Shown here piece after piece: positions 51,581-60,659 of a stretch of DNA of 64,000 nucleotides. Under the pieces are notes generated by a model, which had not been told where the DNA came from, did no database searches, and was given only the letters and a program-made list of their open reading frames with translations. Within the stretch, counting starts at the first letter, position 1. Every line of letters begins with the position of its first letter. Source of the DNA: Streptomyces sp. NRRL F-4489 (lineage in GTDB: Bacteria; Actinomycetota; Actinomycetes; Streptomycetales; Streptomycetaceae); assembly GCF_001509485.1 (NCBI RefSeq), contig NZ_LLZI01000222.1:1-64000 (forward strand), in the 5' to 3' direction. The position numbers and the translations under genes were made by a program.

Positions 51581-52905
51581 AGTGCCGTCCTCCCGCCGCC
51601 GGTGTGCTCCTCCTTACGCTGCCACGGCCGGCACAGTCCGAGGAAGCTCACGAGCGCCAGAACGGCGCAGGAGAGCTGGACGACGGCCATCGGGACGGCC
51701 GTCCGCTCGCCCGCGATGCCGACCAGCGGGGAGGCCACCGCGCCGAGCAGGAAGGTGGAGGTGCCCAGCAGCGCGGAGGCGGAGCCGGCCGCGTGCGGGG
51801 TGCGCAGCAGCGCCAGGGTGTTGGTGCTCGGCATGACCAGGCCCATCGCGGACATCAGGACGAACAGCCCGGCGGCGACCGGCACCAGCCCGGTCGTGCC
51901 GAAGACCCCGGACGACATCAGCAGCAGCGCCGCCGCGGCCAGCGCGACGAGCACCAGGCCGGCGCCCAGCACCTTGTCCAGGGCGACCCGGCCGACCAGC
52001 AGTTTGCCGTTGACCTGCCCGACCAGGACCAGGCCGATGGAGTTCAGGCCGAAGAGCAGGCTGAAGGTCTGCGGGGAGGCGCCGTAGATCTCCTGGACGA
52101 CGAACGGCGAGGCGGAGATGTAGGCGAACAGCGCGGCGAAGGCGAACGCGCCGACCAGGAGGTAGCCGGAGAAGACCCGGTCGGCGAGGAGGTCGCGCAT
52201 GGTGCGCAGGGCCGGGCCGAGGCCGCCGGGCTGCCGGCGGGCGGGCGGCAGGGTCTCGTGCAGCCGCCGCCACACCAGGCCGGTGAGCAGCAGGCCGACG
52301 ACGGTCAGCACGACGAACACGCCGCGCCAGTCGGTGATCCGCAGGATCTGGCCGCCGATCAGCGGCGCGACCACCGGCGCCACCCCGGAGATCAGCATCA
52401 GGGTCGCGAAGAAGCGGGCCATGGCCACACCGTCGTAGAGGTCCCGGACGACCGCCCGCGCGATGACGATGCCGGCCGCGCCCGCCAGGCCCTGGAGGAG
52501 CCGGAAGGCGATGAGGACCTCGGCGTTGGTGGCGACCGCGCACAGGGCGGTGGCCAGGACGTAGATCACCATGCCGGTGAGCAGCGGGCGGCGGCGCCCC
52601 CACTTGTCGCTCATCGGGCCCACCACCATCTGGCCCAGGGCCATCCCGGCCAGGCAGGTGGTGAGGGTGAGCTGCACGGTGGCGGCGGGGCTGTGCAGGG
52701 CGGCGGTGACCTGCGGCAGGGCCGGCAGGTACATGTCCATGGAGAGCGGCGGGACCGCGGTGAGGCCGCCGAGGACGAGGGTGACGAGGAGGCTGGTGCG
52801 GCGGGAGCCGGTGGCGGCCGCGGCGGGGCCGGCGGCGTCCCGCCCGGATATGGCGGGCCGGCCCGGTTCGTCCCGGGTCTCCGCGGCGGCGCCGGACTCT
52901 GTCAT
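51577..52905 (-). CDS. Bcr/CflA-family multidrug MFS exporter
   Basis: A 442-residue, 12-span facilitator. Signatures include LVLGGLTAVPPLSMDMYLPA in span 1 (the SxDMYLPALP motif of Bcr/CflA), VGPMSDKWGRRRPLLTG in loop 2-3 and GAAGIVIARAVVRDLYDG in span 4-5. These export bicyclomycin, sulfonamides or chloramphenicol in known members. The start was set at the ATG with TGGAGA six bases upstream rather than one 36 bases earlier. The serine hydrolase gene follows, overlapping its stop. Confidence 0.88.
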   Translation of the reverse strand: MTESGAAAETRDEPGRPAISGRDAAGPAAAATGSRRTSLLVTLVLGGLTAVPPLSMDMYLPALPQVTAALHSPAATVQLTLTTCLAGMALGQMVVGPMSDKWGRRRPLLTGMVIYVLATALCAVATNAEVLIAFRLLQGLAGAAGIVIARAVVRDLYDGVAMARFFATLMLISGVAPVVAPLIGGQILRITDWRGVFVVLTVVGLLLTGLVWRRLHETLPPARRQPGGLGPALRTMRDLLADRVFSGYLLVGAFAFAALFAYISASPFVVQEIYGASPQTFSLLFGLNSIGLVLVGQVNGKLLVGRVALDKVLGAGLVLVALAAAALLLMSSGVFGTTGLVPVAAGLFVLMSAMGLVMPSTNTLALLRTPHAAGSASALLGTSTFLLGAVASPLVGIAGERTAVPMAVVQLSCAVLALVSFLGLCRPWQRKEEHTGGGRTAL

Positions 52906-53134
52906 GAGCGTCTCCAGGGGTCGGTGATGGCGGCATCCCATGGTGGCATGGCCCGGTCACCGCGCGGGGCCGTCCGGCCTCGGTCCTTGGTCGTACGCCC
53001 GCAGGTCACGGGCGGTCCGGGGACGGCCTACGACCCGGGCCCCGCCGGGCCGCCCCGCCCCGCCAACTCCCGCCCGCCGCGCGGCCGCCGGCCGCCCCGC
53101 CCGGTGCGCGCCCGGCTCCGCTCCCGTACGCCGT

Positions 53135-53140
53135 TACGCT
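53135..53140 (+). promoter_or_regulatory. -10 element (TACGCT), leaderless start of the SDR gene
   Basis: TACGCT is followed by six bases and the ATG of the SDR gene. The 241-bp divergent gap with the exporter gene shows no other clear palindrome or repeat. Confidence 0.5.
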
Positions 53141-53146
53141 GCCGCC

Positions 53147-54082
53147 ATGGCACAGAACACAGAGCGGGCAGGGACGGCACAGCCGGCGCCGGAGGCACGG
53201 GCCGGGCAGGTGGGCGGGACGGCGACCGCGAACCGGCCGACGCTGCCGGCGCCCGCCGCCCGGGGCGGGCACACCCCGCGCACCGCCCCGGCGCCCCAGG
53301 AGGCCCGGGGCGGCGGCCCGGCGGGCCGGAAGGTGGCGCTCGTGACCGGCGCGGGCTCGGGGATCGGGCGGGCGGTCGCGCTGGCGCTGGCCGCCGCCAA
53401 CTGGACGGTGGTCCTGGCCGGCCGGCGCGCCGAGGCCCTGGAGGAGACCGCCCGCCAGGTCGGCCACACGGGCGCCGAGGGCCCCGCCGTGCTGCCGGTG
53501 CCCACCGATGTCACCCGCCCCGAGCAGGTGGACGCCCTCTTCGCCGCGGTCCGCGACCGCTTCGGCCGGCTGGACCTGCTCTTCAACAACGCCGGCGCGT
53601 TCGGCCCGCCGGTCCCCGTCGAGGAGCTGGCGTACGAGGACTGGCGGGCGGTGGTCGACGTCAACCTCAACGGCGCCTTCCTGTGCGCGCGGGCGGCGTT
53701 CCGGACGATGAAGGAGCAGGACCCGCAGGGCGGCCGGATCATCAACAACGGCTCCATCTCCGCGCACGTCCCCCGGCCGCACTCGATCGCGTACACCGCC
53801 ACCAAGCACGCGATGACCGGGCTCACCAAGTCCCTGTCCCTGGACGGCCGTCCGTACCGCATCGCCTGCGGCCAGATCGACATCGGCAACGCCGCCACCG
53901 AGATGACCGGCCGGATGCAGAAGGGCGTCCTCCAGGCCAGCGGCCGGGTCGAGGCGGAACCGGTGATGGACGCGGCCGACGTGGCCCGTACGGTCGTGCA
54001 CATGGCGGCGCTCCCCTTGGAGGCCAACGTCCAGTTCGCCACCGTGATGGCGACCGCCATGCCGTACATCGGCCGGGGCTGA
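53147..54082 (+). CDS. SDR family oxidoreductase
   Basis: A 311-residue classical short-chain dehydrogenase/reductase preceded by a 60-residue Ala/Pro/Gly-rich leader. The coenzyme loop is [16 protein letters not shown], an Arg pair in [11 protein letters not shown] favours [14 protein letters not shown] is the NNAG motif, and the catalytic set is [21 protein letters not shown] (Ser, Tyr, Lys). The substrate is unknown. The ATG follows a -10 by six bases and longer in-frame reading is low-complexity. The 60-residue extension is unusual for the family and may be disordered. Confidence 0.85.
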   Translation: MAQNTERAGTAQPAPEARAGQVGGTATANRPTLPAPAARGGHTPRTAPAPQEARGGGPAGRKVALVTGAGSGIGRAVALALAAANWTVVLAGRRAEALEETARQVGHTGAEGPAVLPVPTDVTRPEQVDALFAAVRDRFGRLDLLFNNAGAFGPPVPVEELAYEDWRAVVDVNLNGAFLCARAAFRTMKEQDPQGGRIINNGSISAHVPRPHSIAYTATKHAMTGLTKSLSLDGRPYRIACGQIDIGNAATEMTGRMQKGVLQASGRVEAEPVMDAADVARTVVHMAALPLEANVQFATVMATAMPYIGRG

Positions 54083-54101
54083 AGCACTTTTGATCATTTC
54101 C

Positions 54102-54129
54102 CCGCCGCCCGGGAATAGCCGGGCGGCGG
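54102..54129 (+). terminator. Hairpin between SDR and PhzF-like genes
   Basis: CCGCCGCCCGG, loop GAATAG, CCGGGCGGCGG form a perfect 11-bp stem beginning 20 bases after the SDR stop and ending 18 bases before the next start. Confidence 0.6.
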
Positions 54130-54147
54130 CCGGTGGTTCTCCCGGCC

Positions 54148-55050
54148 ATGACACTCGACACCGCCGCCGAGGGCGCCACCCGCACGCCCGAGATCCTCCG
54201 CTACACCGCGTTCTCCGCCGACCCCCGGGGCGGCAATCCCGCCGGTGTGGTCCTGGACGCGACCGGTCTGGACGACGCCGCGCAGCTCGCCATCGCGGCC
54301 GAACTGGGCTATTCCGAGACGGCGTTCCTCACCCCGCCGCCGGAGGGACTGGGCGAGCCCGGCCGGGCGTTCACCGTCCGGTATTTCAGCCCGCTGGCCG
54401 AGGTGCCCTTCTGCGGCCACGCCACGATCGCCACCGCGGTCGCCCTCGCCGAGCGCCACGGCCCCGGCGACCTGGTCTTCGCCACGCAGGCCGGGACGGT
54501 CCCGGTGACCGTCGCCCGGGAGGACGGCGCCCTGCGGGCCACGCTGACCAGCGTCGAACCGCGCGTCGAGACGATCGACCCGGCCGATCTGGACGAGGCA
54601 CTGGCCGCCCTGGACTGGCCCGCCGCCGATCTGGACCCGGCCCTGCCGCCCCGGATCGCCTACGCCGGCGCCCGCCATCTGGTGCTCGGCGCCGCCACCC
54701 GCGAGCGCCTGGCCAAGCTCGACTACGACTTCGACCGGCTGGCCGCGCTGATGCGGCGACTGGACCTGACGACCCTTCAGCTGGTGTGGCGGGAGAGCGG
54801 GACGGTCTTCCACGTCCGGGACCCGTTCCCGGTGGGCGGGGTGGTGGAGGACCCGGCGACGGGAGCCGCGGCCGCCGCGTTCGGCGGGTACGCCCGCGCG
54901 CTCGGCCTGGTCACCGCCCCGGCCTCGCTCACCCTCCACCAGGGCCACGACCTCGGCCGCCCGGGGCTGCTGACCGTCGACCTGCGCGCCGGCGACCCGC
55001 GTTCGCACGTCAGCGGGACGGCCGCGCGGATCACGGAGGCGGATGGCTGA
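54148..55050 (+). CDS. PhzF family isomerase/epimerase-like protein
   Basis: A 300-residue two-lobed protein of the diaminopimelate-epimerase fold. Family motifs are GGNPAGVVLDATGLDD, GYSETAFL with the catalytic Glu, RYFSPLAEVPFCGHATIATA, and DPATGAAAAAFGGYA. PhzF in phenazine producers isomerises DHHA, but most homologues, including this stand-alone one, lack phenazine neighbours and have unknown substrates. An in-frame GTG 15 bases earlier is an alternative start; neither has a good ribosome site. The preceding hairpin suggests separate transcription from the SDR gene. Confidence 0.87.
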   Translation: MTLDTAAEGATRTPEILRYTAFSADPRGGNPAGVVLDATGLDDAAQLAIAAELGYSETAFLTPPPEGLGEPGRAFTVRYFSPLAEVPFCGHATIATAVALAERHGPGDLVFATQAGTVPVTVAREDGALRATLTSVEPRVETIDPADLDEALAALDWPAADLDPALPPRIAYAGARHLVLGAATRERLAKLDYDFDRLAALMRRLDLTTLQLVWRESGTVFHVRDPFPVGGVVEDPATGAAAAAFGGYARALGLVTAPASLTLHQGHDLGRPGLLTVDLRAGDPRSHVSGTAARITEADG

Positions 55051-55131
55051 GGCGGGGGTTACGGGCCCTGTAGTGCGCGGCCGGTGGCGCGGGCCGGTGC
55101 GCGGTCGCCCGCGGCCCGGCCCGGCGGCGCG

Positions 55132-55497
55132 TCAGCCGGCCGCCGGGACCGCGCACTCCCGGTCCCCCGGCTCGCACGGCGCCACGCTCCCGCCGTGCGC
55201 CGCGCCGCCGACCGGTCCGACGGTCACCCCGCCCTCCCGCGGGCCCGCCCCGAAGGTGTCGTCCCGCCACCCGAGCAGCGCCGACGCCACCACCGCGATC
55301 AGCACCAGCACCAGGAACAGCAGCAACGGCCGGGCGCGGACGGCGAGTTGGCGCACCCGCCCGGGGGTCCGCCGGCCGGGCCCGCGGTACGCCCCGCGCG
55401 GCCCCGCGCCCGCCGCCGTCCCCGGCGCGCGGCGCAGCCCCAGCGCCCGCGCGATCCGTCTCTTCCAATACACCAGCCGGTAGTAGTGCTTCAGCAC
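55132..55497 (-). CDS. Small single-span membrane protein
   Basis: A 121-residue protein. A basic N-terminal part, LKHYYRLVYWKRRIARALGL, is followed by a Gly/Arg/Pro linker, one membrane span (LLLFLVLVLIAVVASALLGW) and an extracytoplasmic Gly-rich tail with two Cys, APCEPGDRECAVP. Topology by the positive-inside rule is N-in. The start is GTG with AAGGGGG six bases before. It converges on the PhzF-like gene. No known family is recognised; the strong ribosome site and GC-rich third positions support it. Confidence 0.65.
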   Translation of the reverse strand: MLKHYYRLVYWKRRIARALGLRRAPGTAAGAGPRGAYRGPGRRTPGRVRQLAVRARPLLLFLVLVLIAVVASALLGWRDDTFGAGPREGGVTVGPVGGAAHGGSVAPCEPGDRECAVPAAG

Positions 55498-55603
55498 CGC
55501 GGCGCCCCCTTGTGCGACTGCCCGGGAAAGCACGAGAGTACTGCCCGCCGGGCCGCGCGGCTCGTGGCGTATCCTGCGACGCCCGTCACCGAGGGGGTCC
55601 GCC

Positions 55604-56017
55604 ATGCGCCTCGCCGCCGCCACCGTCCTGCTCGCCGCGCTGCTCGTACCGGCCGCGGGCACCGCCGCGCACACCGCGCCGCACACCGAGTCCGCGATCG
55701 CCGCCGCCGGGCGCGGCGGATCCTCTGGCCACTCGGGCGGCCACAGCTCGGGCCACTCCGGCAGCCACACCTCGGGCGGATCCGGAAGCCACAGCTCCGG
55801 CGGTTCCGGTGAATCCGGCGGCTACGACTCGCCCTACACCCGGCCCGGCCGGATCGACTTCGTCACCGACGACAGCGGCCCGCTCGGCGCCGGCCCCTGG
55901 TGGCTGCGGCTGCTGAAGGGGATCGGCTACGCGGCCGGTGCCGTGATCCTCGTCGGCGGCGTGGTGCTGGGCGGCCGGCGCCTGACCGCCGCCCGCAAAC
56001 GCCGGGCCGGCCTCTAG
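55604..56017 (+). CDS. Secreted or membrane-anchored Ser/Gly/His-rich protein
   Basis: A 137-residue protein. A signal peptide (AAATVLLAALLVPAAGTAAH) is followed by a low-complexity Ser/Gly/His segment with repeated SGH and GSH units (SGHSGGHSSGHSGSHTSGG). A second half, SPYTRPGRIDFVTDDSGPLG, leads to a C-terminal span, IGYAAGAVILVGGVVLG, and a basic tail, KRRAGL. It would be anchored with the His-rich part outside, where it might bind metal or cell-wall material. The function is unknown; it is not a CRISPR-like repeat at the DNA level. Confidence 0.68.
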   Translation: MRLAAATVLLAALLVPAAGTAAHTAPHTESAIAAAGRGGSSGHSGGHSSGHSGSHTSGGSGSHSSGGSGESGGYDSPYTRPGRIDFVTDDSGPLGAGPWWLRLLKGIGYAAGAVILVGGVVLGGRRLTAARKRRAGL

Positions 56018-56059
56018 GCCGCGCCCGGCGGGACCCTCGGCATCCCGCCGCACACGGCA

Positions 56060-56106
56060 GCGGCCCCCTCCAACCCCCTGAGCAGGCGGGGGCGGAACGG
56101 GGCCGC
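56060..56106. terminator. Terminator-like hairpin between convergent genes
   Basis: GCGGCCCC (56060-56067) pairs with GGGGCCGC (56099-56106), enclosing CCCCC and GGGGG. It lies between the SGH-rich gene and the converging repeat-protein gene. Confidence 0.5.
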
Positions 56107-56126
56107 CGGCGAAAGCGCGCAAAAAA

Positions 56127-56669
56127 TCAGGACAGCAGGCCCTTGGCGGGCACCGCCTCCGTGGACAGCCCGTTGGCGGGGAGCGCGGTGGTCAGCCCCT
56201 TGGCCGGCAGCGCACCGGACACGCCCTGGGTCGGCAGGGCGTCCGTCGACAGCTGGCCGGCCGGCAGCCCCTTGGCCGGCAGTCCGCCGAGCAGCGCGCC
56301 GCCGCCGTTCGCCGCCGCCGCGGTGCCGCCGAGCGCTTCCCCGGCCGCGCCGGCCCCGGTGCCGACCGTACCGGCAGCCGCGCCCACGGTCTCCGCCGCC
56401 GGCGGCGCCGCCTTCTGCGCGGCCCGGCCGAGCGCGGTGCCCGCCGCGGGCACCACCTCGCCGGCGGCCTTGCCCTCGACGGCGCCCGCGACCTGCGTCG
56501 CCTGCTGCGCGGCGCCCGGCACCGCGCCGCCCAGGGCGCTGCCCGGGTCCACGTCGGTCAGCCCGGCCGGGTCGGGGATCTTCGGTCCGTCGGCGGCGTG
56601 GGCTGCGGCAGCCGGTCCCAGCGCCATCGCGGCCGCGGCCATGCCCACTGCCGTCAGAACTCGTCGCAT
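56127..56669 (-). CDS. Secreted protein with LPAKGL-type repeats
   Basis: A 180-residue protein. A clear Sec signal peptide (RRVLTAVGMAAAAMALGPAA, cleavage near AHAAD) is followed by Ala/Gly-rich sequence and, from about residue 130, short repeats of the form LPAKGLxxxxL: GLPAKGLPAGQ, ALPAKGLTTA, LPANGLSTEA, VPAKGLLS. No catalytic motif is seen. Similar Streptomyces proteins are often annotated merely as secreted or, wrongly, ATP-binding. A cell-wall or matrix role is guesswork. ATG with GAGGAG upstream. Confidence 0.75.
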   Translation of the reverse strand: MRRVLTAVGMAAAAMALGPAAAAHAADGPKIPDPAGLTDVDPGSALGGAVPGAAQQATQVAGAVEGKAAGEVVPAAGTALGRAAQKAAPPAAETVGAAAGTVGTGAGAAGEALGGTAAAANGGGALLGGLPAKGLPAGQLSTDALPTQGVSGALPAKGLTTALPANGLSTEAVPAKGLLS

Positions 56670-56819
56670 CAAAAGCTCCTCGGTGAAAGGGAGATCTGTT
56701 TGTGTGATGAGAACGATGAGCTGCGCGACGGGACACGCCCGGCCGTGTCACCGACCGGGCGTGCGAAGGGTTGTGCGGGGCGGCCGGTACGCCGGGGAAG
56801 CGGCGTACCGGCCGGGGGG

Positions 56820-59651
56820 TCAGCCGCGTTCGAAGGGCGAGCGGACCGGGAAGTACGCGCCGAGGAAGGCGCGCAGCACGCGGTCCTGCTCATCGGCGGG
56901 CACCTCGGCGTCCGCCGACTCGCCTATGCAGAAGACGCTGTGGCTGCGGCTGGCCAGCATCCGGCTGAGCCGGGTGTGGTGCGCGTAGTTGCCCGCGTTG
57001 ACGAACGAGCAGGAGATGCTGCCCGGGGTGGAGCGCCCCGTCAGGTAGCCGTAGTGGTGGTGCAGGGACGAGGCGACCGACAGGTCGGTGGTCGCCCGGA
57101 AGCGGCTGGCGGCGGTGGCGGTGATCTCCGCGGGGAACTTCTCCGCGAGCTCGGCCAGGACGCTGCGCCGCAGCGGGTGCGGGGCGTGCAGGAAGCCGTG
57201 CGTGGCGGTGCGGCCGAACTCCCGCTGGAGCAGGGTGCGGTTGTTCTTCGCCGCGGCGAAGTAGCCCTCGTCGTCCTCGGACAGCTCACTGGGCGGGACG
57301 GCGGTCGGCGAGCGGAAGAAGTGCGCCGTGCCGTTGCTGTCGAAGAACGACTGCGGGGTGAGCGGGCGGCCGAGGAACACGTCGTCGTTGAAGTAGAGGA
57401 AGTGCTCCGACAGGCCCTCGATGCGGTGCAGCTGGCTCTCGATGGCGTGCGAGTTGAAGGTCGGCAGCAGCTCCGGGTCGCCGAAGATCTCGCGGTGGCT
57501 GACGACCTTGATGCCGGGCTGGGAGGTGTCCAGCCAGGCGGGCGTCTGGTCGTCGGTGACGAGGTAGATGGTGCGGACCCAGGGGGCGTACATGGCCAGC
57601 GACCGCAGGGAGTACCGCAGTTCGTCGCGGTTGCGGAAGCGGACGTCGCCGCTGTCCGCGCCGCCGTCGGACAGGCCCGCGGCGCGCTTGGCGGCGTCGC
57701 GGCGCTTGCGCCACTCCGGGTCGGTGTCGTCGACCCAGGTGTAGACGACGTCGATGGGGAAGGTGACGTCCCACATCAGGGTGTCGGCGAAGCCGGCCTT
57801 GGTGGGGTAGTCGCGGTCGCCCACGCGCAGGGTGGCGTCCGGCTCCAGGGAGGGCAGGCGCGGGCCGAGGAGGGTGGAGCCGCGGGGGGCGGCGCGCCAG
57901 CCCGGCTGCTCCTCGTCCGGGCCGTTCTCCGCCCAGAACTCGACCGTGCAGCCGAACGCGGGGCCGTAGCGCAGGGTGCGGCCCTCGGTGGTCAGCGGCT
58001 TGAAGACGCGCAGGCCGGCCACGTCGCCGGCGTCCCGCAGCCGTTCGGCGAGCACCGCGCCGGGCGCGGCGCCGCGCGGGGTGATCAGCTCGGCGTAGAC
58101 GGGCTTGCCGTGGAGTTCGGCGGCCAGCGCCTCCAGGACCTGCGGGCGGCGCTCGACCTCGACGGCGACGCGGTAGGACGTACCGCCGTCGCGGAGCAGC
58201 ACATACGGGATCTGATGGGCCGTCAGGGCGTCGGTGGCCAGCTCCAGGTTCCATTCGGCCATGCGCGGGGCGAGGACGTCGTCGCGCACCTCGGCGAGCC
58301 GGCCGGCCGAGCGGACCAGGGACCCGGTGCGGTCCTGGGCCTGGAGCAGGACCTCGCGGGCCTTCTGCTCGTCGGCGGAGCCGGACAGCACGCTGATCGG
58401 CGCGGCGACGTTGAAGCTGCGGCTGCCGCCGGCGGCGATCCGGCGGGCCACGCGGTCGGCGCGGTCGGCGAGCCGGCGCGGGTCGTCGCGGCGCGCCACC
58501 AGGCGGGCGAACAGCTCCTCCCACTGCCCGGTGATCTTCTCGGCGCCGAACCGCTCGTGGACGCCCTCGCGCGCGGCCTTGCCGTACGCGCGCCGGGTCT
58601 CGTCGTCGGACATCAGCTTGTCCATGGCGACGGCGAGCGAGTCCTTGTCGCCGGCCGGGACGAGCAGGCCGTCCACGCCGTGCCGGATGATCTCGGCGGG
58701 GCCGGTGACGATGTCGTACGCGATGACCGGGACGCCGGCGGCGAAGACCTCCAGCAGGACCAGCGGGAACGCCTCGTTGCGGGACGGCAGCAGGGCGAGC
58801 CCGGCCTTGGCCCACTCGTGCTCCATGTCGGAGGAGCGGCCGAGGAGTTGGACCCGGTCGTGCAGCGCGAGGCCGTCGATCATACGGCGCAGCCGGACCT
58901 CCTGCGGTCCGTCGCCGAAGATCCGCATCGTCCAGTCGGGGTGCTGGTCGGCGAGGGAGGCGAACGCCTCGATGGCGTGGTCGAGTTGCTTCTCCGGCGT
59001 CATCCGGGCGGCCAGCACGATGGTCTTGCCGTCGAGGTCGGAGCGCGGGCGGAAGCCGCTGGGCACGGCGTTGGGGACGACGGCCAGCTCGGGGGCGGCG
59101 GCGCCCAGCGAGTCGGCGAACCAGTCGTTGGTGCGCTCGGTCAGGGAGACCAGGGCGTCGAACCGGGGCGCGTAGACCAGCAGCGGTTCACCGGAGACGT
59201 CGCGCAGCTGGGAGGCGCGGTGCTCCTGGTGGACGGTGACGACGCGGGCGGGCACCAGCTCGGCCGCGGCGGCCATCAGCGCGGGGGTGGTGGTGACCAG
59301 GACGTCGGTGTCCAGGGAGCCCAGCGCGGCGGCCATCTCGATGTCGGTGAGCCGGTCGAAGGTGGACTCCCAGGCCGGCTTGATCAGTTCGCTGGGCAGG
59401 GAGGCGAGCGTCCGGCACGCCTGCTCGTCCAGGCCGCTCTCGCGCACCGGGCGGCCGTAGGGGCCGGTGCGGTCGACGAGGTAGCGGCGGGGGATGGCGC
59501 GGCCGGCGGTGAAGAACGGTTCGTCCCGGGTCTTGAGGACGCTGAGGACCTCGACCTCGTGGCGCGGCGCCAGATGTGCCGCCTGGGTGTAGGTGGCCAT
59601 CTCGGTGCCACCCATCTCGTCGCCCCAGGTGAGCAGGAACGTGATCTTCAT
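56820..59651 (-). CDS. GT4 glycosyltransferase fused to a Stealth-type sugar-phosphate transferase
   Basis: A 943-residue two-enzyme fusion. Residues 1 to about 400 form a GT-B glycosyltransferase of family 4: FLLTWGDEMGGTEMATYTQA, VVPNAVPSGF, VLAARMTPEKQLDHAIEAF and PSRNEAFPLVLLEVFAAGVP. The middle to about 630 is less clear. From 631 comes the Stealth module: FPIDVVYTWVDDTDPEW (CR1), then DELRYSLRSLAMYAPWVRTI and VTDDQTPAWLD (CR2), HFLYFNDDVFLG and a C-terminal ASSLHHHYGYLTGRS (CR4-like). Stealth domains transfer hexose-1-phosphate in capsule and cell-wall polymers. Its ATG overlaps the upstream stop as TGATG. The divergent gene encodes a second Stealth protein sharing long identical stretches. 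Confidence 0.88.
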   Translation of the reverse strand: MKITFLLTWGDEMGGTEMATYTQAAHLAPRHEVEVLSVLKTRDEPFFTAGRAIPRRYLVDRTGPYGRPVRESGLDEQACRTLASLPSELIKPAWESTFDRLTDIEMAAALGSLDTDVLVTTTPALMAAAAELVPARVVTVHQEHRASQLRDVSGEPLLVYAPRFDALVSLTERTNDWFADSLGAAAPELAVVPNAVPSGFRPRSDLDGKTIVLAARMTPEKQLDHAIEAFASLADQHPDWTMRIFGDGPQEVRLRRMIDGLALHDRVQLLGRSSDMEHEWAKAGLALLPSRNEAFPLVLLEVFAAGVPVIAYDIVTGPAEIIRHGVDGLLVPAGDKDSLAVAMDKLMSDDETRRAYGKAAREGVHERFGAEKITGQWEELFARLVARRDDPRRLADRADRVARRIAAGGSRSFNVAAPISVLSGSADEQKAREVLLQAQDRTGSLVRSAGRLAEVRDDVLAPRMAEWNLELATDALTAHQIPYVLLRDGGTSYRVAVEVERRPQVLEALAAELHGKPVYAELITPRGAAPGAVLAERLRDAGDVAGLRVFKPLTTEGRTLRYGPAFGCTVEFWAENGPDEEQPGWRAAPRGSTLLGPRLPSLEPDATLRVGDRDYPTKAGFADTLMWDVTFPIDVVYTWVDDTDPEWRKRRDAAKRAAGLSDGGADSGDVRFRNRDELRYSLRSLAMYAPWVRTIYLVTDDQTPAWLDTSQPGIKVVSHREIFGDPELLPTFNSHAIESQLHRIEGLSEHFLYFNDDVFLGRPLTPQSFFDSNGTAHFFRSPTAVPPSELSEDDEGYFAAAKNNRTLLQREFGRTATHGFLHAPHPLRRSVLAELAEKFPAEITATAASRFRATTDLSVASSLHHHYGYLTGRSTPGSISCSFVNAGNYAHHTRLSRMLASRSHSVFCIGESADAEVPADEQDRVLRAFLGAYFPVRSPFERG

Positions 59652-60646
59652 CAGGCGGTTTCCTCGGAGGTGGTGAACGGAGCGCAGCTGACCGCGAAGG
59701 TGCCGGCCGCGGAGAGGTGGGCGTGCACGCGCAGCAGCGTGCCGTCCTCGGTGGCGATGGTCCGGAAGGGCGTCCGGAAGACCTTCTTGGGGCGGCGGAC
59801 GTCGGTCAGCCGGCGGGCGAGCTTGAGCCGGGTCCGGCCGCGGCGCAGCTGGACGTCCCACATGCGCTGGGCCCGGGCGCCGCGGGCCATGGCGGCCAGC
59901 GGCACGTCGAAGGTGAAGCGGTCGCCGTCCCAGACGGGGGTGGCGGGCACGGCGGTGGCGGAGCCGCGGCGGACCGCCTCGGCGGTGTACTCGGCGGCCG
60001 GCCCGGCGGCGGCGAGCAGCCGGCCGTGCACGGTGACGCGGTCCCAGTGCAGGTCGAAGCCGAGGAGTTCGGCGTGCTCGCGCGGCCCGGTCACCTTGAG
60101 CATGGCGTGGCCGTCGACGGACCGCACGGGCCGGAACGTGGCGCCGCTGGTCGTGCTGGGCGGGCTGGGCAGCGTCGGGCCGTCCCCGGCCGGGGCGTCG
60201 GGGGAGGCGATCCCGCACCGGGTGGTGCGGCCGCGGGCGTCGGTGACCGCGACGGTCATCCGCCACAGCCCGCCGTCGAGCCGGGGGCCGGACAGGCCGG
60301 CGTCGTCGTAGCGGGTGTGGCGCAGCGGCGCGGTGGCGGTGAGCAGGAGGGTGCCGTCCGGCTGCGGCTCCTGTTCCAGGGGGACGCTCTGCTGCCGGCC
60401 CCGGCGCTCCAGGACGAGGCGGGCGGCGGTGACGCCGGCGGCGGCGCGGGGCCAGGCCACCGCGACGTTGAGGGTGCGTCCGGAGAGGACGGAGAGGTGC
60501 GCCGGGCGCAGGGCCGGCAGCGGGCGGGCGCGGGCGCTGAGCGCCGGCACGGTGTTGATCTGCTCCACCCGGCGGCGGACGCGGCCCGCGGTGCGGCGGG
60601 CCCGCTTGACCGCGGCCACCGCGTGGGACAGCAGGGCTTCACTCAT
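59651..60646 (-). CDS. Hypothetical beta-rich protein, partner of the GT4-Stealth gene
   Basis: A 331-residue soluble protein. The first 45 residues are basic and helical (VAAVKRARRTAGRVRRRVEQ), and the rest alternates short beta-like strands (LNVAVAWPRAAAGVTAARLV, LWRMTVAVTDARG, AMLKVTGPREHAELLGFDLH), suggesting two Ig-like sandwiches of the kind attached to teichoic-acid-type glycerophosphotransferases. No catalytic motif is seen. It is translationally coupled to the GT4-Stealth gene by TGATG and so probably works with it on a surface glycopolymer. A strong ribosome site lies 17 bases upstream, better placed for a six-codon ORF that overlaps this start. Confidence 0.72.
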   Translation of the reverse strand: MSEALLSHAVAAVKRARRTAGRVRRRVEQINTVPALSARARPLPALRPAHLSVLSGRTLNVAVAWPRAAAGVTAARLVLERRGRQQSVPLEQEPQPDGTLLLTATAPLRHTRYDDAGLSGPRLDGGLWRMTVAVTDARGRTTRCGIASPDAPAGDGPTLPSPPSTTSGATFRPVRSVDGHAMLKVTGPREHAELLGFDLHWDRVTVHGRLLAAAGPAAEYTAEAVRRGSATAVPATPVWDGDRFTFDVPLAAMARGARAQRMWDVQLRRGRTRLKLARRLTDVRRPKKVFRTPFRTIATEDGTLLRVHAHLSAAGTFAVSCAPFTTSEETA

Positions 60647-60659
60647 GGCGCTTCGTCAT
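60639..60659 (-). other. Six-codon leader ORF upstream of the Stealth partner gene
   Basis: On the minus strand AGGAGGAGAG is followed at once by ATGACGAAGCGCCATGAGTGA, split here as ATGACGAAGC and GCCATGAGTGA: codons for M-T-K-R-H-E and a stop. The start of the 331-residue gene lies inside it in another frame, so ribosomes finishing the leader stand beside the next start. The Shine-Dalgarno spacing suits the leader (4 bases) and not the gene (17 bases). Confidence 0.45.

Noticed and set aside
54148..55050. Phenazine biosynthesis from the PhzF-like gene
   Set aside because: No phzA/B/D/E/G genes nearby; stand-alone PhzF homologues are common and unrelated to phenazines.
55700..55820. Short DNA repeats resembling a CRISPR array
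   Set aside because: Units are 6-12 bases, in frame and encode SGH/GSH; no spacers of uniform length and no cas genes.
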